Part shown: in pieces, positions 9,973-19,465 of the stretch
Layout: every line of letters starts with the position of its first letter
How positions within the stretch are numbered: position 1 is the stretch's first letter
Origin: Cupriavidus sp. IDO
Lineage (GTDB): Bacteria > Pseudomonadota > Gammaproteobacteria > Burkholderiales > Burkholderiaceae
DNA: 35,880 bases
Assembly (NCBI RefSeq): GCF_000812465.1
Contig: NZ_JWMA01000202.1
Span: forward strand, 1-35,880
Direction of reading: 5' to 3'
Translations under genes and position numbers: made by a program
Notes under the pieces: generated by a model
Told to the model about the DNA's origin: nothing
What the model saw: only the letters and a program-made list of their open reading frames with translations
The model's database searches: none

Positions 9973-12765
9973 ATGGCGACCCTATGTGAAATCTGCAACG
10001 CGCGTCCGGCCGTGGCGCGCGTGACCGTGGTCCAGGACGGCGAGCGCAAGACGATGTCGATCTGCGACTACGACTATCGGCAGCTGCTCCGCCACCAGGA
10101 GATGCTCAACCCGTTCGATTCGCTGCTTGGCGGCGGCGGCTTGTCCCGCTTCTTCGGGGGGCTGGGGGGCGGGATGGGCGACGACGAGCATCCCGGATTC
10201 TCGACCGAGGTGCCGCGCGAATCCGTCGACCCCACCGATGCGTTCAGCGAGCAGACGCTGGAGCTGCTGCAGCGCGCCGCGGAAAAGGCCCACGAGCTGC
10301 GGCGCAATGAACTCGACACCGAGCACCTGCTCTACGTGCTGGCCGATACCGACGTCGGCACGGCGCTGCTGAAAGAACTCAAGCTCTCGCCGCAGGACAT
10401 CAAGGGATACATCGACGAACGCGCACAGACCGGCACTGCAGGGCCCGACGCGGCGATCGACCGCATGACGATCTCGCCGCGCCTGAAGAAGGCGTTCCAG
10501 TTTGCCTTCCAGGCATCGCGCGACCTGGGGCACTCCTACGTTGGCCCCGAGCACCTGCTGATCGGCCTGGCCTCGGTGCCCGACAGTATTGCCGGAACGT
10601 TGCTCAAGAAATATGGCGTGACCCCCGAGGCGCTGCGCCAGAAGGTGGTGAAGGTGGTCGGCAAGGGCGCGGAAGATGGCCGCGTCGACACGCCCACCGG
10701 CACGCCGACGCTGGACAAGTTCGGGCGCGACCTGACCGCAATTGCGCGGCAGGGCAAGCTCGATCCGGTGCTGGGCCGCGCGCAGGAGATCGAGAGCACG
10801 ATCGAAGTGCTGGCGCGGCGCAAGAAGAACAACCCGGTGCTGATCGGCGAGCCGGGTGTCGGCAAGACCGCGATCGTGGAAGGGCTGGCACAGCGCATCG
10901 TCAATGGCGACGTGCCGGAGGTGCTGCGCGGCAAGCGCCTGGTGGAGGTGAACATCAACTCGATGGTGGCCGGCGCGAAGTATCGCGGCGAGTTCGAGGA
11001 GCGCGCCAAGCAGCTGATCGACGAGGTGACCGCGAAGAACGACGAGCTGATCCTGTTTATCGACGAATTGCACACCATCGTCGGCGCGGGGCAGGGGGGC
11101 GGCGAGGGTGGCCTCGATATCGCCAACGTGCTCAAGCCCGCGCTGGCGCGTGGCGAGCTGAGCCTGATCGGCGCGACCACGCTGAACGAATACCAGAAGT
11201 ACATCGAGAAGGACGCGGCGCTGGAGCGGCGCTTCCAGCCGGTGCTGGTGCCGGAGCCGACCGTCGAGCAGACCATCGTCATCCTGCGCGGCCTGCGCGA
11301 CAAGCTCGAGGCGCACCACCAGGTCACCTTCGCCGACGATGCCTTTGTGGCCGCGGCGGAAATGTCGGACCGTTACATCACGTCGCGCTTCCTGCCGGAC
11401 AAGGCCATCGACCTGATCGACCAGGCCGCCGCGCGCGTGCGCATCGGCTCGACCTCGCGTCCGGCCGAGATCCAGGAGCTGGAGGCCGAAATCGCGCAGC
11501 TCAAGCGCGAGCAGGACTATGCGTCGTCGCGCAAGCGCTTCGACGAGGCCAAGGCCTTCGAGAGCCGCATCGGCGACAAGCAGAAGCGGCTCGATGAGGC
11601 GACCGAGGCCTGGCAGCGCAAGACCGGCTCGGAGACGCTCGAGGTGACGGTCGCGGCCATTGCCGAGGTGGTGTCGCGCCTGACCGGCATTCCGGTGGCC
11701 GACCTCACCCAGGAAGAACGCCAGAAGCTGCTGAAGATGGAAGAGCGGCTGCGCGAGCGCGTGGTGGGGCAGGACGACGCGGTGGTCGCGGTGAGCGACG
11801 CGGTGCGCCTGTCGCGCGCGGGGCTCGGCCAGGCGAATCGCCCGATCGCGACCTTCCTTTTCCTCGGGCCGACCGGCGTCGGCAAGACCGAGCTCGCCAA
11901 GGCGCTGGCGGAAACCGTCTTCGGCGACGAGCAGGCCATCATCCGCATCGACATGTCCGAGTACATGGAGCGCCATGCGGTGGCGCGGCTGATTGGCGCG
12001 CCTCCGGGCTATGTCGGCTACGACGAAGGTGGCCAGCTGACCGAGCGCGTGCGGCGCAAGCCCTACAGCGTGATCCTGCTGGACGAGATCGAGAAGGCCC
12101 ACCCGGACGTGAACAACGTGCTGCTGCAGGTGTTCGACGACGGCCGGCTGACCGACGGCAAGGGCCGTGTGGTGGATTTCAGCAATACGGTCATCATCGC
12201 CACCAGCAACCTGGGCGCACCGATCATCATGGAGAACCTGGAGCGACCCGACGACAAGCGCATGCCCGACAAGGAATTGCGCGAGGCCCTGATGAAAGTG
12301 CTGAAGGGACACTTCCGGCCCGAGTTCCTCAATCGGATCGACGACATCATCGTGTTCCATGCGCTGTCGCGCGACAACATTCGTTCGGTCGTGCAGATCC
12401 AGCTCGAAAGGGTGATCCGTACTGCGGCCGCCCAGGACATCACGGTGAAGCTGAGCGAGCCCCTCGTCGACCACCTGGTTGACGTCGGCTATCAGCCCGA
12501 GTTTGGTGCCCGCGAACTGAAGCGGCAGATCCGGCAGGAAGTGGAAACCAGGCTCGCCAAGGAGATTCTGGGAGACGGCCTGACTTCCGGCGACAGCGTC
12601 GAGCTCGGCTATGACAAGGACAAAGGTGAGGTGACAATCAGCAAGGTCGCCGCGGCGCCAAAAAGCAAGGGAAGCAAGGCCGCGGCAAAGAGCGCCCCTG
12701 CCAAAGCAAAAAGCAGCCGCGCGACCGCTGAAAGTCACGAGCCGTCCGGATCGTCGGGCTCATGA
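9973..12765 (+). CDS. clpK: ClpK/ClpG-type AAA+ disaggregase
   Basis: This 930-residue Hsp100 ATPase has a short N-terminal zinc-finger-like region (Cys5, Cys8, Cys31) and a glycine-rich linker. Clp N-repeats (about 85-230) follow, with ELLQRAAEKAHELRRNELDTEHLL and SYVGPEHLLIGL. The first AAA+ module has Walker A GEPGVGKT at 292-299 and Walker B LILFIDELH. A short middle domain (about 485-560) precedes the second module, with Walker A GPTGVGKT at 632-639, SVILLDEIEKAHPDV and GYVGYDEGG. The Cys-type N-terminus distinguishes ClpK/ClpG from ClpA, ClpB and ClpC. That group threads aggregated proteins without ClpP and confers heat tolerance. The Lys/Ala/Ser-rich C-terminal tail (from about 895) is typical. 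AGGAG precedes the ATG. An Hsp20 gene and a lon remnant lie in the same block. Confidence 0.9.
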   Translation: MATLCEICNARPAVARVTVVQDGERKTMSICDYDYRQLLRHQEMLNPFDSLLGGGGLSRFFGGLGGGMGDDEHPGFSTEVPRESVDPTDAFSEQTLELLQRAAEKAHELRRNELDTEHLLYVLADTDVGTALLKELKLSPQDIKGYIDERAQTGTAGPDAAIDRMTISPRLKKAFQFAFQASRDLGHSYVGPEHLLIGLASVPDSIAGTLLKKYGVTPEALRQKVVKVVGKGAEDGRVDTPTGTPTLDKFGRDLTAIARQGKLDPVLGRAQEIESTIEVLARRKKNNPVLIGEPGVGKTAIVEGLAQRIVNGDVPEVLRGKRLVEVNINSMVAGAKYRGEFEERAKQLIDEVTAKNDELILFIDELHTIVGAGQGGGEGGLDIANVLKPALARGELSLIGATTLNEYQKYIEKDAALERRFQPVLVPEPTVEQTIVILRGLRDKLEAHHQVTFADDAFVAAAEMSDRYITSRFLPDKAIDLIDQAAARVRIGSTSRPAEIQELEAEIAQLKREQDYASSRKRFDEAKAFESRIGDKQKRLDEATEAWQRKTGSETLEVTVAAIAEVVSRLTGIPVADLTQEERQKLLKMEERLRERVVGQDDAVVAVSDAVRLSRAGLGQANRPIATFLFLGPTGVGKTELAKALAETVFGDEQAIIRIDMSEYMERHAVARLIGAPPGYVGYDEGGQLTERVRRKPYSVILLDEIEKAHPDVNNVLLQVFDDGRLTDGKGRVVDFSNTVIIATSNLGAPIIMENLERPDDKRMPDKELREALMKVLKGHFRPEFLNRIDDIIVFHALSRDNIRSVVQIQLERVIRTAAAQDITVKLSEPLVDHLVDVGYQPEFGARELKRQIRQEVETRLAKEILGDGLTSGDSVELGYDKDKGEVTISKVAAAPKSKGSKAAAKSAPAKAKSSRATAESHEPSGSSGS

Positions 12766-12826
12766 GGGGCAGCGGCTGCGAGGGCCCCGGGCAAGTCGCG
12801 GGAGTGAGGGAAGGCGGGTAGCGAGT

Positions 12827-12905
12827 GCCGGACATCGTCAAGAGCGGGCAAGCCATTGCGATGTCCGGCGCCAGGCAGCAGCAGTCAGATCATGGCGCCG
12901 TTTTT
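12827..12905 (+). terminator. Candidate terminator after clpK
   Basis: GCCGGACATCG (12827-12837) and CGATGTCCGGC (12859-12869) form a perfect 11-bp inverted repeat with a 21-base spacer. A second possible stem uses GGCGCC at 12867-12872 and 12894-12899 and is followed by GTTTTT (12900-12905). The two stems share bases, so they could be alternatives. This lies between clpK and the bestrophin gene. Confidence 0.5.
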
Positions 12906-12937
12906 ACGGGAACGAGGTATTACGCTAGAGAACAATC

Positions 12938-13855
12938 ATGATTGTGCGGCCAAAAAGAAACTGGTTCAGCATGTTGTTCGTGTGGAATGGCTCGGTGTTG
13001 CAGACCATCATTCCACAGCTTGTTTTCCTGGCATTTGTCAGTGGCTTCGCAGTCTTGACGCAGGGGCGCATACTGGGCGAGAAGATACCGCTCAATACTG
13101 CCCCGTTCACACTCTTCGGCGTGGCGTTAACAATCTTTCTGGCCTTCCGGAACACCGCGAGTTATGAGCGCTACAAGGAAGCTCGGCTTATCTGGGGGAA
13201 TGTGCTGATCGCCTCGCGGTCGCTCACCTCGCAGATACTGAGCTACATTCCCGAGAATGAAAGTGTGGACCGCATTCAACTGGTCCGCAGCCTGATTGCT
13301 TTTGTCTATGCATTGAAGCATCAGCTGCGCAAGACCGACCCGAGCCGGGATCTCGTCAGGCTCCTCGGCAGGGATGCGGCAGAGCGATTGCAGCTGAGAC
13401 ATTATCGGCCGATCGCGCTTCTCAACGACATCCGGTCCGATATCGGCCGGCTCAGGTTTGCCGGCGTGGTTTCCGATGCGGGTCTCTGGGTGTTCGACAC
13501 GCAGATCAATGAGCTGGAGAAGACCGTGGGTGGCTGCGAGAGAATCGCCTCGACCCCGATTCCTTTTGCGTACGGTGTGCTGCTCCATCGCACCGTATAT
13601 GCCTATTGCGTAATGCTGCCGTTTGGGCTTGTCGATTCGACGGAATTATTTACGCCAATCATCTCCGTTTTTGTTGCCTACACATTGATTGCACTGGAGG
13701 CGATTGCCGATGAAGTGTCCGAGCCATTCAGCACGGCTCCCAATGCGCTTGCCCTGGATGCCATCGCCTGCAATATCGAGCGCTCCCTGCTCGAGCTTTG
13801 CGGCAGCGAAATTCCGGCGGAGAAGGTTCCGGACCGCCAGTATCAGCTGACGTGA
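12938..13855 (+). CDS. Bestrophin-family (YneE-like) channel protein
   Basis: This 305-residue membrane protein belongs to the bacterial bestrophin/UPF0187 family, which forms pentameric ion channels in the inner membrane. The sequence shows two early hydrophobic helices (about 17-38 and 52-70). The family signature FRNTASYERYKEARLIWG follows, then a cytoplasmic helical region and a conserved C-terminal part (CERIASTPIPFAYGVLLHRT, TELFTPIISVFVAYTLIALE). The selectivity of bacterial members varies, so the ion is not predicted. The ribosome site is poor (AGAGAAC), and the start rests on homology. It follows clpK by 170 bases with a candidate terminator between, and converges with fdhD (50-base gap). 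Confidence 0.88.
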   Translation: MIVRPKRNWFSMLFVWNGSVLQTIIPQLVFLAFVSGFAVLTQGRILGEKIPLNTAPFTLFGVALTIFLAFRNTASYERYKEARLIWGNVLIASRSLTSQILSYIPENESVDRIQLVRSLIAFVYALKHQLRKTDPSRDLVRLLGRDAAERLQLRHYRPIALLNDIRSDIGRLRFAGVVSDAGLWVFDTQINELEKTVGGCERIASTPIPFAYGVLLHRTVYAYCVMLPFGLVDSTELFTPIISVFVAYTLIALEAIADEVSEPFSTAPNALALDAIACNIERSLLELCGSEIPAEKVPDRQYQLT

Positions 13856-13904
13856 GCGATGTTGCGCTGCGTGGGACCAAGCGGGGAGGGCGCGCAGCCG
13901 TACG

Positions 13905-14750
13905 CTATGGAAGAAGCAGGCGCCGGGGATGGGTATAGACGACCAGGCTCCCGCTTCGCACAAAGCCGGCCAGGGTCACCGCGGTGACGTCCGCCAGCCG
14001 CACCGCCAGGGCGGTCGGGGCGGACACGGCCGCCAGAATCCCCGCGCCGATTGACGCGGTCTTCAGCACCATCTCGTAGCTTGCGCGGCTGGTGATGATC
14101 ACCGCACCGCTGGCGCGTTCCTCGTTGCCGCGTGCAAGCGCGCCGGCCAGCTTGTCCAGCGCATTGTGGCGGCCGACATCCTCGCGCAGGATGGCCAGCG
14201 CACCATCGGCACGCATCCATGCCGCGGCATGCGTTGCGCCGGTCTCGTGCAGCAAGGCCTGGCGCTCGTGCAGCGCGGCAAAGGCGTTGTCGAACACGGA
14301 CGGATCGAACGACGCCGTGCTTTGGACCGGCGGCGGCGTGCGAATGACATCCTGGAGCGATTCGGCACCGCACAGTCCGCAGCCGGTACGGCCGGCCAGT
14401 GCGCGACGCCTGGCCTTGAGCTCAGCGAACGCACCGGTTGCGATCTCCACTTTGATCGTGATGCCGTCTTCATCGGCTTCCACGCTGATGTCGTAGATAT
14501 CGCTGGCGCGCTCCACAATCCCTTCATTGAGGCTGAAGCCGATGGCGAAGTCTTCGAGGTCGGCGGGCGTCGCCAGCATTACCGCATGTGAGATGCCGTT
14601 GTACTCAAGCGCGACGGGCATTTCCTCGGCCAGACGGTCGTCCTCGGTGCTCATCGTGCCGCGACGCCACCGCCTGACCGAAAGCGTGTGTTGTACCGGT
14701 ATGTCTTCGATACCGGCACAGCCGTCTTCATCACGCATATCGGGCTTCAT
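13905..14750 (-). CDS. fdhD: FdhD, formate dehydrogenase sulfurtransferase
   Basis: FdhD passes sulfur from the cysteine desulfurase IscS to the molybdenum cofactor of formate dehydrogenases, a step needed for their activity. The 281-residue sequence has the family N-terminus (RRWRRG, EEMPVALEYNGISHAVMLATPADLEDFAIGF). It also has the catalytic cysteine loop GCGLCGAES and the core ILREDVGRHNALDKLAGALAR with SRASYEMVLKTASIG. The start is uncertain (no clear ribosome site before 14750), but the RRW motif must be included. It lies 32 bases after the ParB-like gene on the same strand and may share its transcript. Its likely client here is the YdeP-like enzyme at 6060-8339, although YdeP proteins are not proven to need FdhD. 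Confidence 0.93.
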   Translation of the reverse strand: MKPDMRDEDGCAGIEDIPVQHTLSVRRWRRGTMSTEDDRLAEEMPVALEYNGISHAVMLATPADLEDFAIGFSLNEGIVERASDIYDISVEADEDGITIKVEIATGAFAELKARRRALAGRTGCGLCGAESLQDVIRTPPPVQSTASFDPSVFDNAFAALHERQALLHETGATHAAAWMRADGALAILREDVGRHNALDKLAGALARGNEERASGAVIITSRASYEMVLKTASIGAGILAAVSAPTALAVRLADVTAVTLAGFVRSGSLVVYTHPRRLLLP

Positions 14751-14782
14751 CGATGGAGGCGATTCCGGGATCGGGCAAGTTC

Positions 14783-15379
14783 CTAGCTTCCATGAAATCC
14801 GGGCAGGCCATGGGCGAGCTTGCTGCTTGCCAGCGCGATGGCGCGCTTCACGGCTCCGGGGAAGTCGGCACGAAGATCTTCAATCGCGATGGAGCGGCGG
14901 TAGAAGTCCGCCCACACAAACTCGGCGAAGGCCGTGGGCGTCTTTTCATAGCCTCCGGCTTCCCGCACGTAGCCGGCCAACGACCGGTACGGGTCGTCGA
15001 GAAGCTTCTCCAGATGATGGGGAATGGCCGAAAAATAGTGCCGTACGCCTTGCTCGTCCAGCGGGTGTACCCACAGGTGCTTGTCCATCTCAAGCCAGAA
15101 TTCGTCCGGCTGGAAGGCGGAAAGGTCGGCCTCTACCATGAAGTAGCCCGTGGTCACGCCGGCTTCCAGGGCGGCCCTGCCGAGATGATGGTGATCGGTA
15201 ATGTACAGCTTGCCGCCGGGTCCATCCACGGCGGGGATCGGATGGGCCTGCATGAACGCCTGCTGCTCTTTCGCGTTGAGTGAAGCCAGGTGTTTCTTCT
15301 TGTCCTGTACCTCAATCATGCCCACTGTGAGCTGAGTAGGGTGGAGTTGATGGATCAGAGCTTCACGGATCTTCGACAT
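14783..15379 (-). CDS. ParB-like nuclease family protein (ParBc_2 type)
   Basis: This 198-residue protein contains a ParB-like segment (IHQLHPTQLTVGMIEVQDKKKHL, then GGKLYITDHHHLGRAALEAG) of the ParBc_2 (PF08857) group. The His-rich DHHHL is its most recognisable motif. The rest (PDEFWLEMDKHLWVHPLDEQG, KTPTAFAEFVWADFYRR) is conserved in the group but has no known role. These proteins are not chromosome-segregation ParB; nuclease activity is inferred from the family name only. GGGAGA lies 5 bases before the ATG. The gene precedes fdhD on the same strand, and its promoter should lie in the 15380-15675 gap before the divergent SulP gene. Confidence 0.8.
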   Translation of the reverse strand: MSKIREALIHQLHPTQLTVGMIEVQDKKKHLASLNAKEQQAFMQAHPIPAVDGPGGKLYITDHHHLGRAALEAGVTTGYFMVEADLSAFQPDEFWLEMDKHLWVHPLDEQGVRHYFSAIPHHLEKLLDDPYRSLAGYVREAGGYEKTPTAFAEFVWADFYRRSIAIEDLRADFPGAVKRAIALASSKLAHGLPGFHGS

Positions 15380-15675
15380 GCAATTCTCCCAGAGGTCTAT
15401 TGCTCACATCGATGCTGGGCAGAGCTGTGCGTGCCTCAATTGGCGGAGACCAGGCGCTGGTCTTTGTGAGTATAGGGCGACGGTTCGGGGCTGCGAAATA
15501 GTTTCCGCGCCACGGCGATCTCCGATTGGCGTAGTTGTGCCGCTATGATGTAACTGGTTGCGCGCAGTTCCCGGACCTCGGGACGCAGAGTGGCATGCCT
15601 TGGGGGGCGCGGGCTCTGCGGGTTCCGACCGGACGGTACCCCCAGGCAATCATTCTCTTGTTCGAGGCGCACGAC

Positions 15676-17427
15676 ATGTCGACTATTCCGACTGATGCTT
15701 CGGTGCGGCACATGCCGTTCCTGAGAGGGCTGCTTCCCATTGACCGTGCGCAACTGCCCCGGGACATAGCTGCGGGGATCACGCTGGCGGCGCTCGGCAT
15801 CCCGGAGGTGATGGGCTACACCAAGATCGCGGGCACGCCGACGATCACTGGCCTCTACACGATACTGCTGCCGCTGGTGGCGTTTGCCCTGCTGGGCGCT
15901 TCGCGCCATCTGGTGGTTGCCGCCGATTCGGCAACCGCGGCGATCCTCGCCAGCTCGCTTGCGGCAGCGGCCGCCGTGGGTAGCGTGGAATATGTCGGCC
16001 TGACCAGTGCCGTCGCACTTGCCGTTGCGGTGATGCTCGTGCTCGCGCGCATCCTCCGGCTCGGGTTCCTGGCCGATTTCCTCTCGCGCAGCGCCCTGAT
16101 TGGCTTTCTTACCGGTGTCGGTGTCCAGGTCGCCTGCGGGGAGCTGGCGGGCCTGTTCGGACTTCCCAGACAAGGCCATGGCACGTTCGCCCAATTCGTG
16201 TCCACCATCCAGCGCCTTGGAGAATTCAGCCATGTGACGGCCTTGCTTTCGATTGCGGTGCTGGCGGTGATCCTGGGGTGCAAACGCTTTGTCCCCCGTG
16301 CGCCCGGTGCGCTGATTGCCGTGGTCGGCGCGATCGCCTGCAGTGCGGCGTTCGATTTCGAGCGGCACGGCATCGAGATCATCGGCAAGGTGCCCAGCGG
16401 GGTGCCGTCGGTTTCGGTGCCACCCTTACCCCTTGCGCATGTGAACCAGGTACTGCTGACGGCGGCTTCCTGCTTCATTGTGATCATCGCGCAGAGCGCG
16501 GCGACCGCGCGAGCATACGCCAACCGCTACAACGAGCGTGGTGACGACAACCTCGATATTGTCGGCCTCGCGGGCGCGAATGCGATGGCGGGATTGACCG
16601 GCACGTTCGTTGTCAACGGCAGCCCGACGAAGACAGAGATGCTCGATGACGCGGGTGGTAGAAGCCAGATTGCCCACCTGACCACGGCATGCATCGTATT
16701 GCTGGTGCTGCTGTTCCTGACCAGGCCGCTGAGCTACCTGCCGACCGCGGTGCTGTCGGCCATCGTCTTCATGATCGGCGTGAAACTGATCGACGTGAAA
16801 GGCATGACGGACCTGTACCGCGTACAGAAGGATGAATTCCTCATCGCGCTGATCACGGCGGGCGTTGTGGTGCTCGTCGACGTCATGCATGGCATTCTTG
16901 CCGCCGTGCTGTTGTCGTTGCTGGACCATACGCGCTATAGCTACCGATTGCGCACCCGGGTGCTCACGCCTCTTCCCGGTGGTCACTGGATGGCGCACAA
17001 GGTAGCGCCAAACCTCTTTGCGGCACCTGGCATCGTGGTCTATCGCTTCGAGGCCGACCTGTTCTATGCCAATGCCGGACGCTTCATGGGAGAAATCCTG
17101 CGGCTCGTCGAGCAAGTGAATCCGCAGGTGAACTGGGTCGTCATCGATGCGTCGGAGATTTTCAACGTCGACTATACCGCCGGAAAAACGCTGCAGCAGC
17201 TTTGCCAGGAACTGGAGCGGCGGGGTGTCGGCATCGCGACCGTTGCGGTGCCGGAAGGCATACTGCCGGAACTGAATCGCTATCGTGCGCTCGGCGCGGA
17301 ATTCGGTCACCCCGAGATATTCATGACCGTCGAGGAAGCGATCAATGTGCTGCGTGGTTTGCCGCGGTCAACACCCGGGTCCGCGCCCGCGCAGGATACC
17401 GCGGGCAATGGAAAGCCATCCGCATAG
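15676..17427 (+). CDS. SulP-family anion transporter with STAS domain
   Basis: This 583-residue inner-membrane transporter is of the SulP/SLC26 family (sulfate, bicarbonate or other anions). The family start is clear: LPRDIAAGITLAALGIPEVMGYTKIAGTP, then GLYTILLPLVAFALLGASRHLVV. About ten to twelve hydrophobic helices follow to residue 430. The C-terminal STAS domain (about 445-560) has YRFEADLFYANAGRF and WVVIDASEIFNVDYTAGKTL. I chose ATG 15676 because GAGG lies 8 bases upstream and homology begins there; the open frame extends to 15535 without protein character. The substrate cannot be told from sequence. It converges with the lon remnant. Confidence 0.9.
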   Translation: MSTIPTDASVRHMPFLRGLLPIDRAQLPRDIAAGITLAALGIPEVMGYTKIAGTPTITGLYTILLPLVAFALLGASRHLVVAADSATAAILASSLAAAAAVGSVEYVGLTSAVALAVAVMLVLARILRLGFLADFLSRSALIGFLTGVGVQVACGELAGLFGLPRQGHGTFAQFVSTIQRLGEFSHVTALLSIAVLAVILGCKRFVPRAPGALIAVVGAIACSAAFDFERHGIEIIGKVPSGVPSVSVPPLPLAHVNQVLLTAASCFIVIIAQSAATARAYANRYNERGDDNLDIVGLAGANAMAGLTGTFVVNGSPTKTEMLDDAGGRSQIAHLTTACIVLLVLLFLTRPLSYLPTAVLSAIVFMIGVKLIDVKGMTDLYRVQKDEFLIALITAGVVVLVDVMHGILAAVLLSLLDHTRYSYRLRTRVLTPLPGGHWMAHKVAPNLFAAPGIVVYRFEADLFYANAGRFMGEILRLVEQVNPQVNWVVIDASEIFNVDYTAGKTLQQLCQELERRGVGIATVAVPEGILPELNRYRALGAEFGHPEIFMTVEEAINVLRGLPRSTPGSAPAQDTAGNGKPSA

Positions 17428-17497
17428 CCCCTGATAATCCGGCGTCTTTCTGCTCGCATTTGGCTGGCACGCGTGGCTACGCATGCGGGCGGGGTGC

Positions 17498-18684
17498 TTA
17501 CGTGACTGTCCCTTCGTCCGCCTTGCTGTCGATTGCCTCGCGCAGCGCGTCATCAACGGTCTCCAGCAGGACAAACCGCAACTGGCTGCGCGCGTCGGCG
17601 GGAATGTCCTCGAGGTCCGGTGCGTTGCGCGCTGGCAGCAGTACCGTGCCGATGCCCCCGCGCAATGCGGCCAGCACCTTTTCCTTGATGCCCCCCAACG
17701 GCAGGACGATGCCGCGCAGGCTGATCTCGCCGGTCACGGCGCAATCGCTGCGCACGGCCTGCCGCGTCAGCAGCGACGCGATCGCAATGAACATCGCCAC
17801 GCCGGCACTGGGGCCGTCCTTTGGCACCGCGCCGGCCGGCACGTGGATATGAATGTCGCGCTTGTCGAAGCCCATGCAGTCGATATGCAGTGCCTCGCAG
17901 CGCGACTTGACCAGCGTCAGCGCAGCCTGTGCGCTTTCCTTCATCACCTCGCCCAACTGGCCCGTCAGCACCAGCCGGCCCCCGCCCGGCGAGCTGCTGG
18001 CCTCGATGAAAAGCAGATCGCCGCCCACCGGTGTCCACGCGAGTCCGGTCACCACGCCCGGCAAGCTGGTCCGCATTGCGACTTCGCTCTCGAAGCGGCG
18101 ATGTCCCAGGATCGATGGCAACCGATCGGCCTCGATGCGTTCGCGGGCTGCCGGGTCCTCGGCCACGCGCATCGCGACATGGCGGAATACGGCGCCGATC
18201 TGCCGCTCCAGGCTGCGCACACCGGCTTCGCGGGTGTAGTCGCGGATGATGGAGCGCAGGGCGTCAGCTCGCATTGTGCTGGGGTGAGGCCGCACGCTGC
18301 CAGCTGTCGTGGTACCAGGAAGCGCCTGGCAATCTGGAACTTCTCGGCCTCGGTGTACCCGGGCAGATCCAGCACTTCCATGCGGTCCCGCAAAGGCCCG
18401 GCAATGCTCTCGGGCTGGTTGGCGGTGGCAATGAACACGACGGCGGACAAGTCGAACGGCACCCCCAGGTAGTTGTCCCGGAAGGAAGCATTCTGCTCGG
18501 GATCCAGGACCTCAAGCATCGCCGCGGCCGGATCGCCGTGGATGCCTTGGCCGAGTTTGTCCAGCTCGTCCAGCAGCATGACGCAGTTGCGCGCCCCGGC
18601 CTTGCGGATGGCCGGTGCGGGATGGGTTTCCTGGCTCTCCGGAGTCGATTCGGGGGCCTTTCCTTCGCTGTCCGTGCTCATCAT
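17498..18684 (-). pseudogene. lon: lon protease remnant: no N-domain or Walker A, frameshift near 18265
   Basis: The first frame (from 18684) starts with about 24 unrelated residues. It then joins Lon just before Walker B (RKAGARNCVMLLDELDKLG) and continues through DPEQNASFRDNYLGVPFDLS and FIATANQPESI. Near 18262-18275 homology jumps to the next frame (DALRSIIRDYTREAGVRSLE). That frame carries a complete-looking peptidase domain with the catalytic Ser in PKDGPSAGVAM and the Lys in GGIKEKVLAA. The first 300-plus residues of a normal Lon, including substrate-binding domain and Walker A, are missing, so no ATP-dependent protease can be made. The peptidase frame could express a separate 200-odd-residue piece from an internal start, but no ribosome site supports this. 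It lies 30 bases after hsp20 on the same strand. A sequencing error could explain the frameshift but not the missing 5' part. Confidence 0.85.
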
Positions 18685-18714
18685 CGCTCCTCGATCCGCT
18701 GGCGCTCGCCGGCT

Positions 18715-19119
18715 TCAGTCCAGCCTCTCGAAGGCCAGCAACAGGCAACCGTGCTCGGAGTCACGCTGTACCAGACGGTAGTGCCCGGACGGAAGGCGGA
18801 CTTGCCGCTCGAAGCGGCCATAGGGAATTTCCAGGCGATGGACGGCCGCGCCAGCGAAGGCGCGCGGCAGCTTCCGCTCGGCTGCAACGATCAGCGTCCC
18901 GCCTTCGAGGCTCACGTCAATGCTGTCGGGAGGCACGCCAGGCAGCGCTACGACGACGACGAGGCGGCCGACATGCTCGAACATCTCGATCGGCGGCTCC
19001 CATACCGGCACCTGCGCGGGCTGGCCGGCGAGCCGGAAGAACTGGCGATGCAGGCGCTCGGCGCGCTCGAGGGTTTCGATGGCGGTTTCCCACATCGTGG
19101 CGTAGCGACTGGTTGTCAT
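18715..19119 (-). CDS. Hsp20 small heat-shock protein
   Basis: This 134-residue protein of the alpha-crystallin family binds unfolding proteins and holds them for refolding by Hsp70/Hsp100 machines. Its alpha-crystallin core runs from about 38 to 125: PPIEMFEHVGRLVVVVALPGVPPDSIDVSLEGGTLIVAAER, then HRLEIPYGRFERQVRLPSG. The N-terminal arm is short and helical. The start at 19119 is chosen because AGGGAG lies 8 bases upstream; a longer reading to 19164 lacks this. The C-terminal I-x-I anchor of typical small heat-shock proteins is not evident (ends LLLAFERLD). It heads a minus-strand pair with the lon remnant, in the same block as clpK. Confidence 0.88.
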   Translation of the reverse strand: MTTSRYATMWETAIETLERAERLHRQFFRLAGQPAQVPVWEPPIEMFEHVGRLVVVVALPGVPPDSIDVSLEGGTLIVAAERKLPRAFAGAAVHRLEIPYGRFERQVRLPSGHYRLVQRDSEHGCLLLAFERLD

Positions 19120-19465
19120 GCCCGGCTCCCTGCCTGTTCCGCCAGCCCGGCACTGGCGATCCATTCATCAAAGGCCAACATCGCGCTCCTGTCATTTGGC
19201 CCGCCGCTCGGGTTGCGAGAAGCGAGCCGGGCGGCATAGCGGTGCGAGGCACAGATCGGGGTCTATGAAAGGGATACAGTTCTCCGCGGCCTGGAGGAGG
19301 GCAATCATCGTTGCAAGATGGCTGCCAAAGCTGCCGCCGGATCGCTGACGACCTGCGATCCCGGACCCAGTCAAACTGTACCGTTCAGCGTTTCGGGTGT
19401 CTGTACCCTCGTGGGGGCGCCGTCCTTTCCTACCATTCTGACTAAAGGATGGAAGGTTGGCTGGC
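19120..19465. other. Intergenic region between hsp20 and a small plus-strand frame
   Basis: This 346-base divergent region should contain the hsp20 promoter. On the minus strand, CCCCGATCT (around 19255-19262) resembles a sigma-32 -10 element (CCCCATnT), but I could not find a matching CTTGAA at the right distance, so no heat-shock promoter is claimed. Frames here lack protein character. Confidence 0.4.

Noticed and set aside
9982..12738. A 918-codon open frame on the minus strand, antisense to clpK
   Set aside because: It mirrors the codon bias of clpK. The protein is rich in His, Arg, Leu and Gln without any domain, and the clpK strand has clear motifs throughout.
19120..19465. Sigma-32 heat-shock promoter for hsp20
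   Set aside because: A CCCCGATCT element exists on the minus strand, but no CTTGAA-like element stands 13-15 bases before it.
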